This document shows, in pieces, positions 15,313-23,035 of a stretch of 38,230 nt of DNA. Position 1 is the first letter of the stretch. The number at the start of each line of letters is the position of its first letter. The stretch spans positions 326,810 to 365,039 of the forward strand of contig NZ_VKDC01000007.1 of NCBI RefSeq assembly GCF_007097395.1, written 5' to 3'. The notes beneath the pieces were generated by a model. It made no database searches. It saw nothing but the letters and a program-made list of their open reading frames with translations, and was not told the origin of the DNA. Origin of the DNA: Fulvivirga sp. M361. GTDB lineage: Bacteria; Bacteroidota; Bacteroidia; Cytophagales; Cyclobacteriaceae. The translations under genes were made by a program, and so were the position numbers.

Positions 15313-18300
15313 CAGAATATTGTATTTAAGCCTACAGTGATAATTTTAGTGGTTGGGTAAGAGCCAAAATCCGCTCCAAAGGCCCTGGGGTTATTAATGA
15401 ATCGGTTTACCTCCGGATCATAGCCTGAATAATCGGTAAGTGTCCAAAGGTTCTTACCGCTCACGAATACCTTCAATGTACGTACAGGAAACTTTGTATC
15501 CTTCAGTAGGTTGACAAAATCGTATCCAATAGTAATGTCTTTCAAACGCAGGTAAGAACCGCTTTCCACCTGGTGGTCGGAAAGTGTATTCACCCTGGGG
15601 GATACATTGGCCCTGGGGTATGTATTACTTGGATTTTCCGGCGTCCACCGGTTGAGCGCTGCAGTTGAATTGTTTTGGTTCCCATCGAAACTTTCCAGTC
15701 CGAATGTGTTAAAGTTCACGATTTCATTACCAAGTACTCCCTGAAGGAATACTCCCAATGAGAAGCCTTTAAAAGTTACCGTATTGTTGATCCCGAAGGA
15801 GAAATCAGGGTTTGCATTGCCTAAAACGACCCTGTCCTTTTCATCCAATACGCCATCATCATTTTGGTCTACGTATTTCCGGTCTCCGAATGTAGGTGTG
15901 AAATCGTTGAAATAAGGAATTTGGCTTGGGTCTTCATTGGATTGAATAATACCGTCGGTCTCATATCCGTAAAAAGTGCCCAAAGCTACTCCCTGTTCTA
16001 TAGAGGTCCATCCGTTGATTCCCAGGAGAGGATCGGCGGGGATACCTTCATCACTATTAAGGTTCAATACTTTATTCTCATTCATGGCGATGTTGAATGT
16101 GGTGTTCCATTCCACCTCAGTGTCAATATTCACAGAAGTCACTGCCAGCTCCCAACCCCTGTTTTGTAATGACCCTACATTAAAAAAGGCTGAGCCAAAT
16201 CCTGATGTATAGGGTACGGGAGCATCTAAAAGCAGGTCTTTGGTCTCTTTTAGATAAAAATCCGCTACCAATGTGATTCGATTGTCGAAGAATGCTGCGT
16301 CAATGCCAATGTTTAACTGGCTGGTAGTTTCCCATTGAAGCGCATCATTTTGTCGTGTAGATGGGCCGGCCCCCTTGGCTATTTCATTTTCTCCGAAATA
16401 GGCTTCGGTAGTCTCTAATAGTCCGAGTGAACTGTAAGGAGGGATGCCTTCATTTCCAACTATTCCATAACCTGTGCGGATTTTGAGATCGGTTAAAAAA
16501 GATACGTTTTCTAAAAATGCTTCATCCTTAATTCTCCATGCAGCTGCAAAAGAAGGAAAGAAGCCATACTTATTACCTTCTCCAAACTTGGAAGAACCAT
16601 CCATCCGTGCGGATACTGTGAAAAGGTACTTTTCCATAAGGTTATAATTCACTCTACCTAAAAAGGACTGCAATTGCCACCCACTGGTTCCATTGAAAAT
16701 CAATGTTTTATCAGCCCCCACCTGGATAGCGTTGAATCCCAGTCGGTTGTCATCAAAATCGGAAGTAGCGGTAAGTAAAAAATCATTGTCGTACTGCTGC
16801 ATGGAGTGACCGATGACAGCTTGAATGGAATGGGATCCGAATTTTTTGTTGAAACTCAGCGTGTTTTCAAGTAGCCAGTTTATTCCTTCCTGTTCGGCTA
16901 TTGCCGCCTGCCCGTTACTGGCCTGTCCCCGTTTTATGTCATTGGGAACGAAAGATTTTTCCTTTACAAAAACAGCGTCTGTCCCTATCGAGGTTTTAAA
17001 ACTTAAGTTGTCTAATATATCCCATTTCAAAAAAACGTTCCCTAAAAGACGGGTGGAAGTGTTTACCTGTTGGGTCCTTGCAGCGTCGGCCACCGGATTT
17101 CCCACAGAGGGCTGGGCGGTGTTGTTTTCAAAAACAAATTCGCCATTTGAATCAAAAACATCCAGTCCGGGATTGAATATTAGGGCCCATGAGGTAATAC
17201 TGGAAGGAATGGCTCCCTCAGCATCGGTAACCACTCCATTGAGGCTGCCTCTGTTGATGTTGATACTGGTACCTATGCTGACGGCTGAGTTGAGGTATTG
17301 GTCAAGGTTCACTCTGACATTTCCTTTACTGTATCCGGAATTGGAAATGATCCCCTCCTGATCAAAATAATTTGCTGATAATGAATAAGTTCCTTTTTCG
17401 TTGCCACCCCGTGCAGAAGCCTGGAAGTTATGAATAGCAGCTACTCTGAATATTTCGTCCTGCCAGTCGGTTCCTACGCCCAGGTTGGTGGGACTGGCAT
17501 AAATGGTTCTTCTGGGCGCACCGGCATTGTCAGTGGCCTCATTGCCAAGTATGGCCAGTTCGGCGGCGTTCAGTAGTGGGATCTTTTTGCGTAGTTCCTG
17601 CGTGCTGGTACTATAATTGAAAGATATTACAGCTTTACCTGCCTTTCCTCTTTTTGTGGTGATCAGGATGACCCCGTTAGCACCCCGTGTACCATAAATG
17701 GCCGTAGCAGAAGCATCTTTGAGAATTTCTATCGATTCGATATCCGCCGGGTTTATGCTTTCAAGCGGATTAAGAGAGGGGCCGGTTACCGCTCCAATGT
17801 TTGCTTCAGGTTCTATGAACATGCCGTCAATGACATACAAAGGCTCGTTGTTCCCATTAATTGAGCTGGTTCCACGAATTCGTATGGAAGATGGCGCTCC
17901 GGGTTGCCCTGAACTCATACTCACCACTACCCCGGCCGCTTTTCCCTGAATTCCCTGGTCTACGGAAGAAATGGCTGTATTCACAATGTCGGCGGATTTG
18001 ATGGAAGCCACTGAGCCAGTCAGGTCGCTTTTTTTAACAGCGCCATATCCTATCACAACTACTTCTGCGAGCTGATCTATGTCCAGTTCAAGGGTAATGG
18101 TCAGCTCCTGCCCGGAATCAATAACGTACTCTTGCGTAACGTACCCCAGGTAGGAAATTTCCAACGTACTTCCAACCGGGACCTCAATGCTGAATTTCCC
18201 GTTTATGTCCGTGATCATTCCGTTGGATGTGCCTTTTTGCACCACTGCGGCTCCTGTGAGTACATCGGTTTCATCATAGACCGTACCGGAAATAACAAAT

Positions 18301-18374
18301 GTTTGAGCATTGGCTAGTTGTACGCATAGCAGAAAAAACATGCTGCCAAGCATTCGAAGGATAAACATATTCAT
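15312..18374 (-). CDS. susC: SusC/RagA-family TonB-dependent outer-membrane transporter
   Basis: 1020 residues. A signal peptide ends near NAQT (residue ~24). Residues ~27-110 form the carboxypeptidase-regulatory-like domain (ISGTVYDETDVLTGA, GMITDINGKFSIEVP). Then come VVVIGYGAVKKSDLTGSV, the plug domain (VVSMSSGQPGAPSSIRIRGT, DPADIESIEILKDASATAIYG-like sequence) and a 22-stranded barrel ending TTKIITVGLNTIF. It imports oligosaccharides across the outer membrane using TonB energy, with SusD as lid. Two possible starts exist (ATG 18374 and 18368). A hairpin lies between it and the upstream lipoprotein gene and could set the relative level of the two. Confidence 0.98.
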   Translation of the reverse strand: MNMFILRMLGSMFFLLCVQLANAQTFVISGTVYDETDVLTGAAVVQKGTSNGMITDINGKFSIEVPVGSTLEISYLGYVTQEYVIDSGQELTITLELDIDQLAEVVVIGYGAVKKSDLTGSVASIKSADIVNTAISSVDQGIQGKAAGVVVSMSSGQPGAPSSIRIRGTSSINGNNEPLYVIDGMFIEPEANIGAVTGPSLNPLESINPADIESIEILKDASATAIYGTRGANGVILITTKRGKAGKAVISFNYSTSTQELRKKIPLLNAAELAILGNEATDNAGAPRRTIYASPTNLGVGTDWQDEIFRVAAIHNFQASARGGNEKGTYSLSANYFDQEGIISNSGYSKGNVRVNLDQYLNSAVSIGTSININRGSLNGVVTDAEGAIPSSITSWALIFNPGLDVFDSNGEFVFENNTAQPSVGNPVADAARTQQVNTSTRLLGNVFLKWDILDNLSFKTSIGTDAVFVKEKSFVPNDIKRGQASNGQAAIAEQEGINWLLENTLSFNKKFGSHSIQAVIGHSMQQYDNDFLLTATSDFDDNRLGFNAIQVGADKTLIFNGTSGWQLQSFLGRVNYNLMEKYLFTVSARMDGSSKFGEGNKYGFFPSFAAAWRIKDEAFLENVSFLTDLKIRTGYGIVGNEGIPPYSSLGLLETTEAYFGENEIAKGAGPSTRQNDALQWETTSQLNIGIDAAFFDNRITLVADFYLKETKDLLLDAPVPYTSGFGSAFFNVGSLQNRGWELAVTSVNIDTEVEWNTTFNIAMNENKVLNLNSDEGIPADPLLGINGWTSIEQGVALGTFYGYETDGIIQSNEDPSQIPYFNDFTPTFGDRKYVDQNDDGVLDEKDRVVLGNANPDFSFGINNTVTFKGFSLGVFLQGVLGNEIVNFNTFGLESFDGNQNNSTAALNRWTPENPSNTYPRANVSPRVNTLSDHQVESGSYLRLKDITIGYDFVNLLKDTKFPVRTLKVFVSGKNLWTLTDYSGYDPEVNRFINNPRAFGADFGSYPTTKIITVGLNTIF

Positions 18375-18397
18375 TGCTAACTGTATTGAAGAGAATG

Positions 18398-18437
18398 AAA
18401 AGCTGTTTTAAAGGATATACACTTTAAAACAGCTTTT
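18398..18437 (-). promoter_or_regulatory. Perfect 16-bp hairpin between the surface lipoprotein gene and susC
   Basis: AAAAGCTGTTTTAAAG (18398-18413) and its exact complement (18422-18437) flank an 8-base loop. It lies in the only large gap (75 bp) of the ten-gene run, just upstream of susC. Read on the minus strand, the stem ends in only four T residues with no long U tract, so it may be a partial terminator, an attenuator, or a processing or stability element. Confidence 0.7.
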
Positions 18438-18449
18438 AACCATGTTTGA

Positions 18450-19358
18450 TTAATCGTTTTCGAGAACCACGTCTCTGCATACACCGGGGCCATCATCATC
18501 AGTGGCGCCGGTTTCTTCATTGGTTACTTCATTTCCGGCATTATACGGGTCGAAACTATCAGTTTTGGCGACAGCTACGAATTGTTTTTCATAGTCCTCG
18601 ATCGGTAGATATGGCACTTCTTCGCCTTCTTCATTGAATTCATCTAAGCCATAATAAGTTACATCCGCATGTAACTTGGTATCATCTAACACAATAATAT
18701 CAAGTGTATCCACAGCATCGGTACCCAAAAAATTCTCGCTGGTACTCATGAGCAATCTCATGGTAGTCTCATTAAGGTCATAGAAACAGTAATTAGTGAT
18801 CAGGTCACGAAAATTATCGGCTTTAGCACCAATACTTTTCTGATAAGTACCATTTTCATTAAAACGATAAACATCGTCGTTATAAAGGTCGTTAATATCG
18901 CTTGCATTGGTTCTTGCTCTGATCTCATCATTAAGTCGCCAGTCATACTTCAAGAGAATCTGAAGAGGAGTAAGTTCGACTGTAATCACTACATCAACAG
19001 AAGCAGTTCTTCCCAAATCGTCGGTAACCGTAAAGTTAAGCGACAACACATGGTCAGCGTCATCATCTATTATCGTATAAGTATATTGAAGCTCATTTCC
19101 GGTGGGCTTGTCAAAATTCTCCGTTCCCTGGGAAGCTCCATCCCAGAGCTTTGTCACTACCAGGCTTTTGAAGGCTGCGTCGGTGGTGACTGTTGCAGTG
19201 ATGGTGATGTCCTCACCCGGAGCAGCTGTTACCGCTGTTTCCGAAAGTGATAACGTAGGGTCCAGGAAGGTTTCATCATCGTCTCCGCAAGACGTTAAGC
19301 ATCCGACTCCGGCTAACATACCGGTGAAGATCAAGAGAAGGTAGAACTTATTTTTCAT
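18450..19358 (-). CDS. PUL surface lipoprotein with Ig-like N-terminal domain (putative SusE-position glycan binder)
   Basis: 302 residues. I take the ATG at 19358 because it gives a lipoprotein signal (MKNKFYLLLIFTGMLAGVGC, then LTSCGDDDE) and because upstream codons would lie in the promoter. The acidic run after Cys fits the Bacteroidota surface-export signal. Residues ~30-125 look like an Ig/PKD-like strand domain (TLSLSETAVTAAPGEDITIT, FTVTDDLGRTASVDV). Residues ~130-290 (LLKYDWRLNDE, YRFNENGTYQKS, LDIIVLDDTKLHADVTY) resemble lipocalin-like domains of Bacteroidota PUL lipoproteins. First gene of the ten-gene run, directly behind the palindromic operator. Surface glycan binding is inferred from position; no specific family is recognised. 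Confidence 0.88.
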   Translation of the reverse strand: MKNKFYLLLIFTGMLAGVGCLTSCGDDDETFLDPTLSLSETAVTAAPGEDITITATVTTDAAFKSLVVTKLWDGASQGTENFDKPTGNELQYTYTIIDDDADHVLSLNFTVTDDLGRTASVDVVITVELTPLQILLKYDWRLNDEIRARTNASDINDLYNDDVYRFNENGTYQKSIGAKADNFRDLITNYCFYDLNETTMRLLMSTSENFLGTDAVDTLDIIVLDDTKLHADVTYYGLDEFNEEGEEVPYLPIEDYEKQFVAVAKTDSFDPYNAGNEVTNEETGATDDDGPGVCRDVVLEND

Positions 19359-19382
19359 ATCGTGTTTTTTTGGTTTGCATAT

Positions 19383-19390
19383 CAAATATA
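19383..19390 (-). promoter_or_regulatory. Putative -7 element (TATATTTG) of the PUL operon
   Basis: On the minus strand the sequence is TATATTTG, matching TAnnTTTG exactly, 25 bases before the ATG at 19358. It overlaps the edge of the 36-bp palindrome, so a protein bound there would block or contact RNA polymerase. A good -33 TTTG is not visible, which is common for promoters that depend on a regulator. Confidence 0.65.
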
Positions 19391-19420
19391 CTATGTTCAT
19401 ATGTATGAACATAGTATATT
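19385..19420. promoter_or_regulatory. 36-bp palindromic operator candidate for the GntR regulator
   Basis: Two perfect 17-base arms (19385-19401 and 19404-19420) are separated by TG. The inner half-sites are TGTTCATA and TATGAACA. The core ATATGTATGAACATA (19399-19413) recurs exactly at 21375-21389 upstream of the gntR gene. It sits between the coupled gntR pair and the ten-gene run and overlaps the -7 element. Two-fold symmetry fits a dimeric GntR/HutC-type repressor. Confidence 0.75.
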
Positions 19421-19452
19421 GTCTTTTTTTTACACGCTTTATGTGGTAGTAG

Positions 19453-20562
19453 CTATTCTATGATGTTCTCTATTGGAACTCGAATAAACCTGGGGCGGTA
19501 GATGAGGGCATTGTCATAATGGTCCTGCAATACCATGCTGTTCGTATTATAAGAGATGAGCAACATATCTTCTTCGGTAAATTGCGGGTGGGCGAGTGCA
19601 TTATAGGTCCAGCAGTCTTTACAGTTATCCAGCAGAGGTGTTTTGTAGATCATCTGTTGATTGGTCCACGGGCCATAAGGCGTCTTAGCGATGAAGGAAT
19701 AGATCTTTCTGCCCAGTCCGCCTTCCTGCATAATCATAATAAACGTTTCGTCCCATTGAAAAACACTGAACTGTTCGGAACCTGAGAACTTCACCATAGG
19801 AACGGCTTTTTTAGCGTCACTGACCCAGGAAGATCCATTGTAAAATTCCCATTTGCCACGTACTTTTCCCTTGGGTGCGCGAGCTACATATGGAAATTGA
19901 TTCTTCAATCCATATATATACGTAAACGTTTCCGTAGGGCAAACGGCATGTCCGAAATGGATACTGTCCAGGTCTCCAAAATCGTTAACTCGTAATTGTT
20001 GAAAATCGGGGAGAGAAAATTCAAATAGCTCAGTTTCTACGAATCTGAAACCCCACATGTCTTTTTCCTTTTGATAAAATTTAGAGACAAAGACATTCAA
20101 ATTTCCCTCTTCTATAAAAGCATCTCCCGGCCAGTACCAAAGGTCAAGCTCACTAAATCCCGAACTTCCGTCTGCCACTTCAGGGGGTATCATCATAGAC
20201 TTGTATTCATGTGGTTCACCCTGATGGAAGGTGGTCAGCTGCCCCTCTTCAGGGATTACAAAACTATTTCTGATGTAAAGCGGGTCGGTTTTTATTCTGC
20301 GGTTATCCGGGGTAACATTTCCCAGAAAGGTGTCGCCGAAGATCCAGACCGTTCTACCGTCAGGCAGTTTAGCAGAGTACACGCCGTCACCCCCTGTGAA
20401 TTGATCTCCCCGCGGCATATACATGTTGGTGAAAGCAGAATCGACCACCACTTGCCGATTTGGCCACTTTGAAGTCTTTGTGCCGTTTGAATCTGGTTTA
20501 CATGCGGTCAGTACAAAAAACAGTACAGTTGCTATGGATAGTTGATGGTATAAAGGGTTCAA
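19453..20562 (-). CDS. Propeller-like lipoprotein, DUF4185/DUF5005-type (first paralog, coupled to gntR)
   Basis: 369 residues. The start is a TTG at 20562 overlapping the gntR stop in the string TTGA. The next ATG would remove the lipoprotein signal (FFVLTAC, Cys21), so TTG with translational coupling is preferred. Motifs are GGDGVYSAKLPDGRTVWIFG then DTFLG, WYWPGDAF, SEQFSVF, TYNALAHPQF and LLISYNTNSM, shared with 3166-4269 and more weakly with 1962-3158. The fold is probably a five-bladed propeller with glycosidase-type acidic residues; DUF4185 includes GH183 enzymes, but assignment is uncertain. Co-expression with the regulator suggests a basal scout enzyme that produces the inducing sugar (inference). 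Confidence 0.87.
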   Translation of the reverse strand: MNPLYHQLSIATVLFFVLTACKPDSNGTKTSKWPNRQVVVDSAFTNMYMPRGDQFTGGDGVYSAKLPDGRTVWIFGDTFLGNVTPDNRRIKTDPLYIRNSFVIPEEGQLTTFHQGEPHEYKSMMIPPEVADGSSGFSELDLWYWPGDAFIEEGNLNVFVSKFYQKEKDMWGFRFVETELFEFSLPDFQQLRVNDFGDLDSIHFGHAVCPTETFTYIYGLKNQFPYVARAPKGKVRGKWEFYNGSSWVSDAKKAVPMVKFSGSEQFSVFQWDETFIMIMQEGGLGRKIYSFIAKTPYGPWTNQQMIYKTPLLDNCKDCWTYNALAHPQFTEEDMLLISYNTNSMVLQDHYDNALIYRPRFIRVPIENIIE

Positions 20563-21290
20563 AATTCTCTTTCGCTTTCTACAGTATACACTATACTGTC
20601 TGATTTATAATATCCTATGTTGTATTCTATGGGGCGTCTACCCGGGTCAAAAACAAATCTCTTTCGCTTCAAAATAGGTTCGCCCACATGAATGTGCAGG
20701 CGTTTGGCCAATAGAGGGTCTGCAGCCAGAGCAGTAATTTCTTCCTTACTTACCTTGGCGACAATGGAAAAATCCTGTTCAAGTATATCGTAAAGCGGAC
20801 GACTAAAGTCTTCTTTTCCGGTGAGGCCTATCTTAGGGTTAAAGTAAGAAAGAAAGTATACAAACGGGCATTTCTTATTCCCTCGTACACGTTCCATCTT
20901 CAAGATTTTCACCTCTTCTTCACACCCGAAAAAATTTAGTACTTCACTCGGAGGGACCACCCAATTCAGATCAATGGTGTAATTCACGATCTCAATCCCT
21001 TTGGATTTCATTTCCTGGCTAAAACTCATCCAGTTTTTCGCTTTGCTGTCTACAGGTTGTGAAACCACGGTTCCCACTCCCTTTTTTCTCAATAAGAGTC
21101 CCTCATACACCAATTTATTAGTAGCCTGGCGTAAGGTGTTCCTGGAAATACCGAGCTGTCTGGCCAGATTAATTTCTTTGGGAAGCAGTTTACCCTCCTG
21201 GTATTCAGGCATTGCTATCATTTTTCTGAGGAGTTCCTCAGCCTGTATATGTAAAGGGATTAAGCTATTATGATCGATTTCCAATTTCAT
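20559..21290 (-). CDS. GntR-family transcriptional regulator, HutC subfamily (wHTH plus UTRA)
   Basis: 243 residues, cytoplasmic. Residues ~10-78 are the GntR winged helix-turn-helix (PLHIQAEELLRKMI, LPKEINLARQLGISRNTLRQ, GLLLRKKGVGTVV). Residues ~90-238 are a UTRA ligand-binding domain (ILKMERVRGNKKCPFVYFLS, LHIHVGEPILKRKRFVFD, PIEYNIGYYKSDSIVYTV). HutC-type regulators usually bind a sugar, sugar phosphate or amino-acid derivative and leave DNA on binding. Here it heads the sugar locus, overlaps the next lipoprotein gene, and has a motif upstream matching the palindrome before the PUL run. It is therefore the probable local regulator, in place of the sigma/anti-sigma or hybrid two-component systems common for SusCD loci. 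Confidence 0.96.
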   Translation of the reverse strand: MKLEIDHNSLIPLHIQAEELLRKMIAMPEYQEGKLLPKEINLARQLGISRNTLRQATNKLVYEGLLLRKKGVGTVVSQPVDSKAKNWMSFSQEMKSKGIEIVNYTIDLNWVVPPSEVLNFFGCEEEVKILKMERVRGNKKCPFVYFLSYFNPKIGLTGKEDFSRPLYDILEQDFSIVAKVSKEEITALAADPLLAKRLHIHVGEPILKRKRFVFDPGRRPIEYNIGYYKSDSIVYTVESEREF

Positions 21291-21323
21291 GGGGCACTTT
21301 ATGATTCCGTTAGTTCAATAGAT

Positions 21324-21331
21324 CAAAGTTA
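21324..21331 (-). promoter_or_regulatory. Putative -7 element (TAACTTTG) of gntR
   Basis: The minus strand reads TAACTTTG, fitting TAnnTTTG, 33 bases before the gntR ATG. No clear -33 element is seen. The operator-like half-sites lie roughly 40-60 bases upstream. Confidence 0.45.
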
Positions 21332-21369
21332 GGCCTTACACTAAGGAAGGGACTAATTTATTCATTTCA

Positions 21370-21395
21370 TTTTAATATGTATGAACATATGAACA
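21370..21395. promoter_or_regulatory. Second GntR operator candidate upstream of gntR
   Basis: Contains the 15-base core ATATGTATGAACATA (21375-21389) shared with the palindrome at 19385-19420. Here TATGAACA is present twice in direct tandem (21380-21387 and 21388-21395). The left inverted half is degraded (TTTTAATA, 6 of 8 matches to TGTTCATA). Fits autoregulation with weaker or differently arranged binding. Confidence 0.6.
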
Positions 21396-21734
21396 ATATA
21401 TTTTAAGATAAGTTACCTAATGGTCATAAGGGTTACAGTCTTATAAGTAGTATGATGATCCTTGATATTTTATATAGATCAGTGTGAGGAAAATGGGCTG
21501 GCAGTAAAAGCCGGATGCTGCACCTGATGGATTGGGCCGACTGTATCGCTATTATTGCTATCTATTTCCCTGATTAGTAACTAAATACTGACTAAAATCA
21601 GTAAAACCGATTATTGCTTGCGGTGTAATGTTTTGAGTTGTATTTGATTTTTCAATTCATTGAAATGGCTTCAGGTTAGTTTTTTTATTTTGGATCAATT
21701 AAGGGCGATGTAAGTTTTAGTGTAATTCAGCACG

Positions 21735-21763
21735 TTTTGATTATTAATATTTATATAGTTTTG
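21735..21763 (+). promoter_or_regulatory. Possible promoter of the Skp/RHS cluster
   Basis: TAGTTTTG at 21756-21763 fits the TAnnTTTG -7 consensus, with TTTTG at 21735-21739 upstream. The 16-base spacing is shorter than the usual 19-21. It lies 30 bases before the start codon of the chaperone gene. Confidence 0.4.
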
Positions 21764-21793
21764 GACATTGTTTATAGGTGATTTAATACTTCG

Positions 21794-22330
21794 ATGTTTA
21801 AGACAATTTCGTTGGCTTTATGGTCAATTTCCTTTTTAGGATTAGCCCTTCTTTACTATTTTCATTTTTCCGCACAGAAAATCGTTTACGTTGATTCAGC
21901 CCGATTGGTCAATAGTTACCAGGGCATGGTGGATATGCGAAAGGACTATCAGCAAAAAGCCAAGGTATGGCAGGCCAACGTAGATACGTTGGCAAAAGAG
22001 GTGCAAAAGACGATTCAGGATTATGAAAAGGAGAGCGGCCGGCTTTCCGCTAAGGAAAAGGCACTTTCCCAGGAGTTGATCCGTACCAAACAACGCCAGT
22101 TGGCCGATTATCAAAAGGTAATCGGCGAAAAAGCTGTCCAGGAAGACGGAAAAATGACCAGTCAGGTATTGGAACAGATAAATGCTTTCATCAAAGAGTA
22201 CGGCCAACAAAAAGACTACCGTATTATTATAGCCGCTACGGAATATGGCAACATCGCCTACGCTGCTGACGGATTGGATATCACAGATGAAATATTGGAA
22301 GAGTTAAATAAGATGTATGCAGGGCAATGA
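21794..22330 (+). CDS. skp: Skp/OmpH-family periplasmic chaperone-like protein
   Basis: 178 residues. Residues 1-26 are a hydrophobic signal or anchor (WSISFLGLALLYYFHFSAQK). Next comes the OmpH-type start KIVYVDSARLVNSYQGMVDM, then a long charged coiled coil (~45-135), and a short C-terminal strand region (YRIIIAATEYGNIAYAADGL, DITDEILEELNKMY). This is the usual Skp layout: a trimer with helical tentacles that holds unfolded outer-membrane or exported proteins in the periplasm. The lack of a clear cleavage site may leave it membrane-tethered. It heads the plus-strand cluster and overlaps the next gene by 14 bases, so it may be a dedicated chaperone for the giant exported proteins downstream (inference). 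Confidence 0.9.
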   Translation: MFKTISLALWSISFLGLALLYYFHFSAQKIVYVDSARLVNSYQGMVDMRKDYQQKAKVWQANVDTLAKEVQKTIQDYEKESGRLSAKEKALSQELIRTKQRQLADYQKVIGEKAVQEDGKMTSQVLEQINAFIKEYGQQKDYRIIIAATEYGNIAYAADGLDITDEILEELNKMYAGQ

Positions 22331-22973
22331 TTATAATTATCGGATGTTTGAATGGTCCGGCATTTTCCCACTCATGACCGTTCTAATGCTGCTATTGGCT
22401 TGCACACCTGAATACCTGTCAGAGGAGGCACTGAAAGCCTGGATAATAGAACAAGAAGCACTCACCAAAAGTCGTGCGTATAAAGGCTTCACAACGCAGG
22501 TGACCTACCGACCTACTGATCTTTTGATTGCTCAGGAATTGGGAGGTGAAGAAGCTTCTTCAACTGAAGAGCTTCAGCGGCTGGAAAATAAATATAGTGA
22601 ATACTATTATTTTATCCTGGCGCTGTCAAGAGGAGATAAGGAAGCTCTCTACCAGGCAGAAGGCGGCTATGAACAGTTCAGTGATCTGGTGCAAACCTTG
22701 TCGTTTCGCATGGGACAGTACCTTAACATGACTACTTCGGGTCAGGATACTATTGAAGTAGCCGATTACGTATTTCCGCGCACCTATGGGATGGGTGGGG
22801 CCACTAATCTCATGTTTGTTTTTAACAAAGAAAACGCCTGGGATGATGACTGGATACAACTCAACCTGAAAGAATTTGGTATGGGGTTGGGCAATCAAAC
22901 TTTTCGCTTTAAAAGAAAAGATCTTGAAGATGTGCCAAGGATAAAATTCAAAGTGTTGTCAACTATTAAATAA
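22317..22973 (+). CDS. Small lipoprotein of unknown function between chaperone and RHS genes
   Basis: Up to 218 residues. The ATG at 22317 overlaps the chaperone gene. An internal ATG at 22344 gives a neater lipoprotein signal (MFEWSGIFPLMTVLMLLLAC) and may be the true start. After Cys comes a helical region (EEALKAWIIEQEALTKSRAY, ELQRLENKYSEYYYFILALS), then a strand-rich C-terminal half (YVFPRTYGMGGATNLMFVFN, RFKRKDLEDVPRIKFKVL). I recognise no family. Its place in the cluster, with only 62 bases before the first giant gene, suggests an accessory role in export or surface attachment (inference). Confidence 0.85.
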   Translation: MQGNDYNYRMFEWSGIFPLMTVLMLLLACTPEYLSEEALKAWIIEQEALTKSRAYKGFTTQVTYRPTDLLIAQELGGEEASSTEELQRLENKYSEYYYFILALSRGDKEALYQAEGGYEQFSDLVQTLSFRMGQYLNMTTSGQDTIEVADYVFPRTYGMGGATNLMFVFNKENAWDDDWIQLNLKEFGMGLGNQTFRFKRKDLEDVPRIKFKVLSTIK

Positions 22974-23035
22974 GAAATCCTGGGTGAGGCGTACCTTTCA
23001 TGTTCACGACTTGACCTTAAAAACACTCAGAAAGT

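Larger units (their letters stand above)
21291..21793. other. Divergent intergenic region between gntR and the Skp/RHS cluster
   Basis: About 500 bp, AT-rich, with no credible gene. The left side holds a putative gntR promoter and operator half-sites; the right end holds a possible promoter for the plus-strand cluster. I see nothing in the ~300 bp between. Confidence 0.7.
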
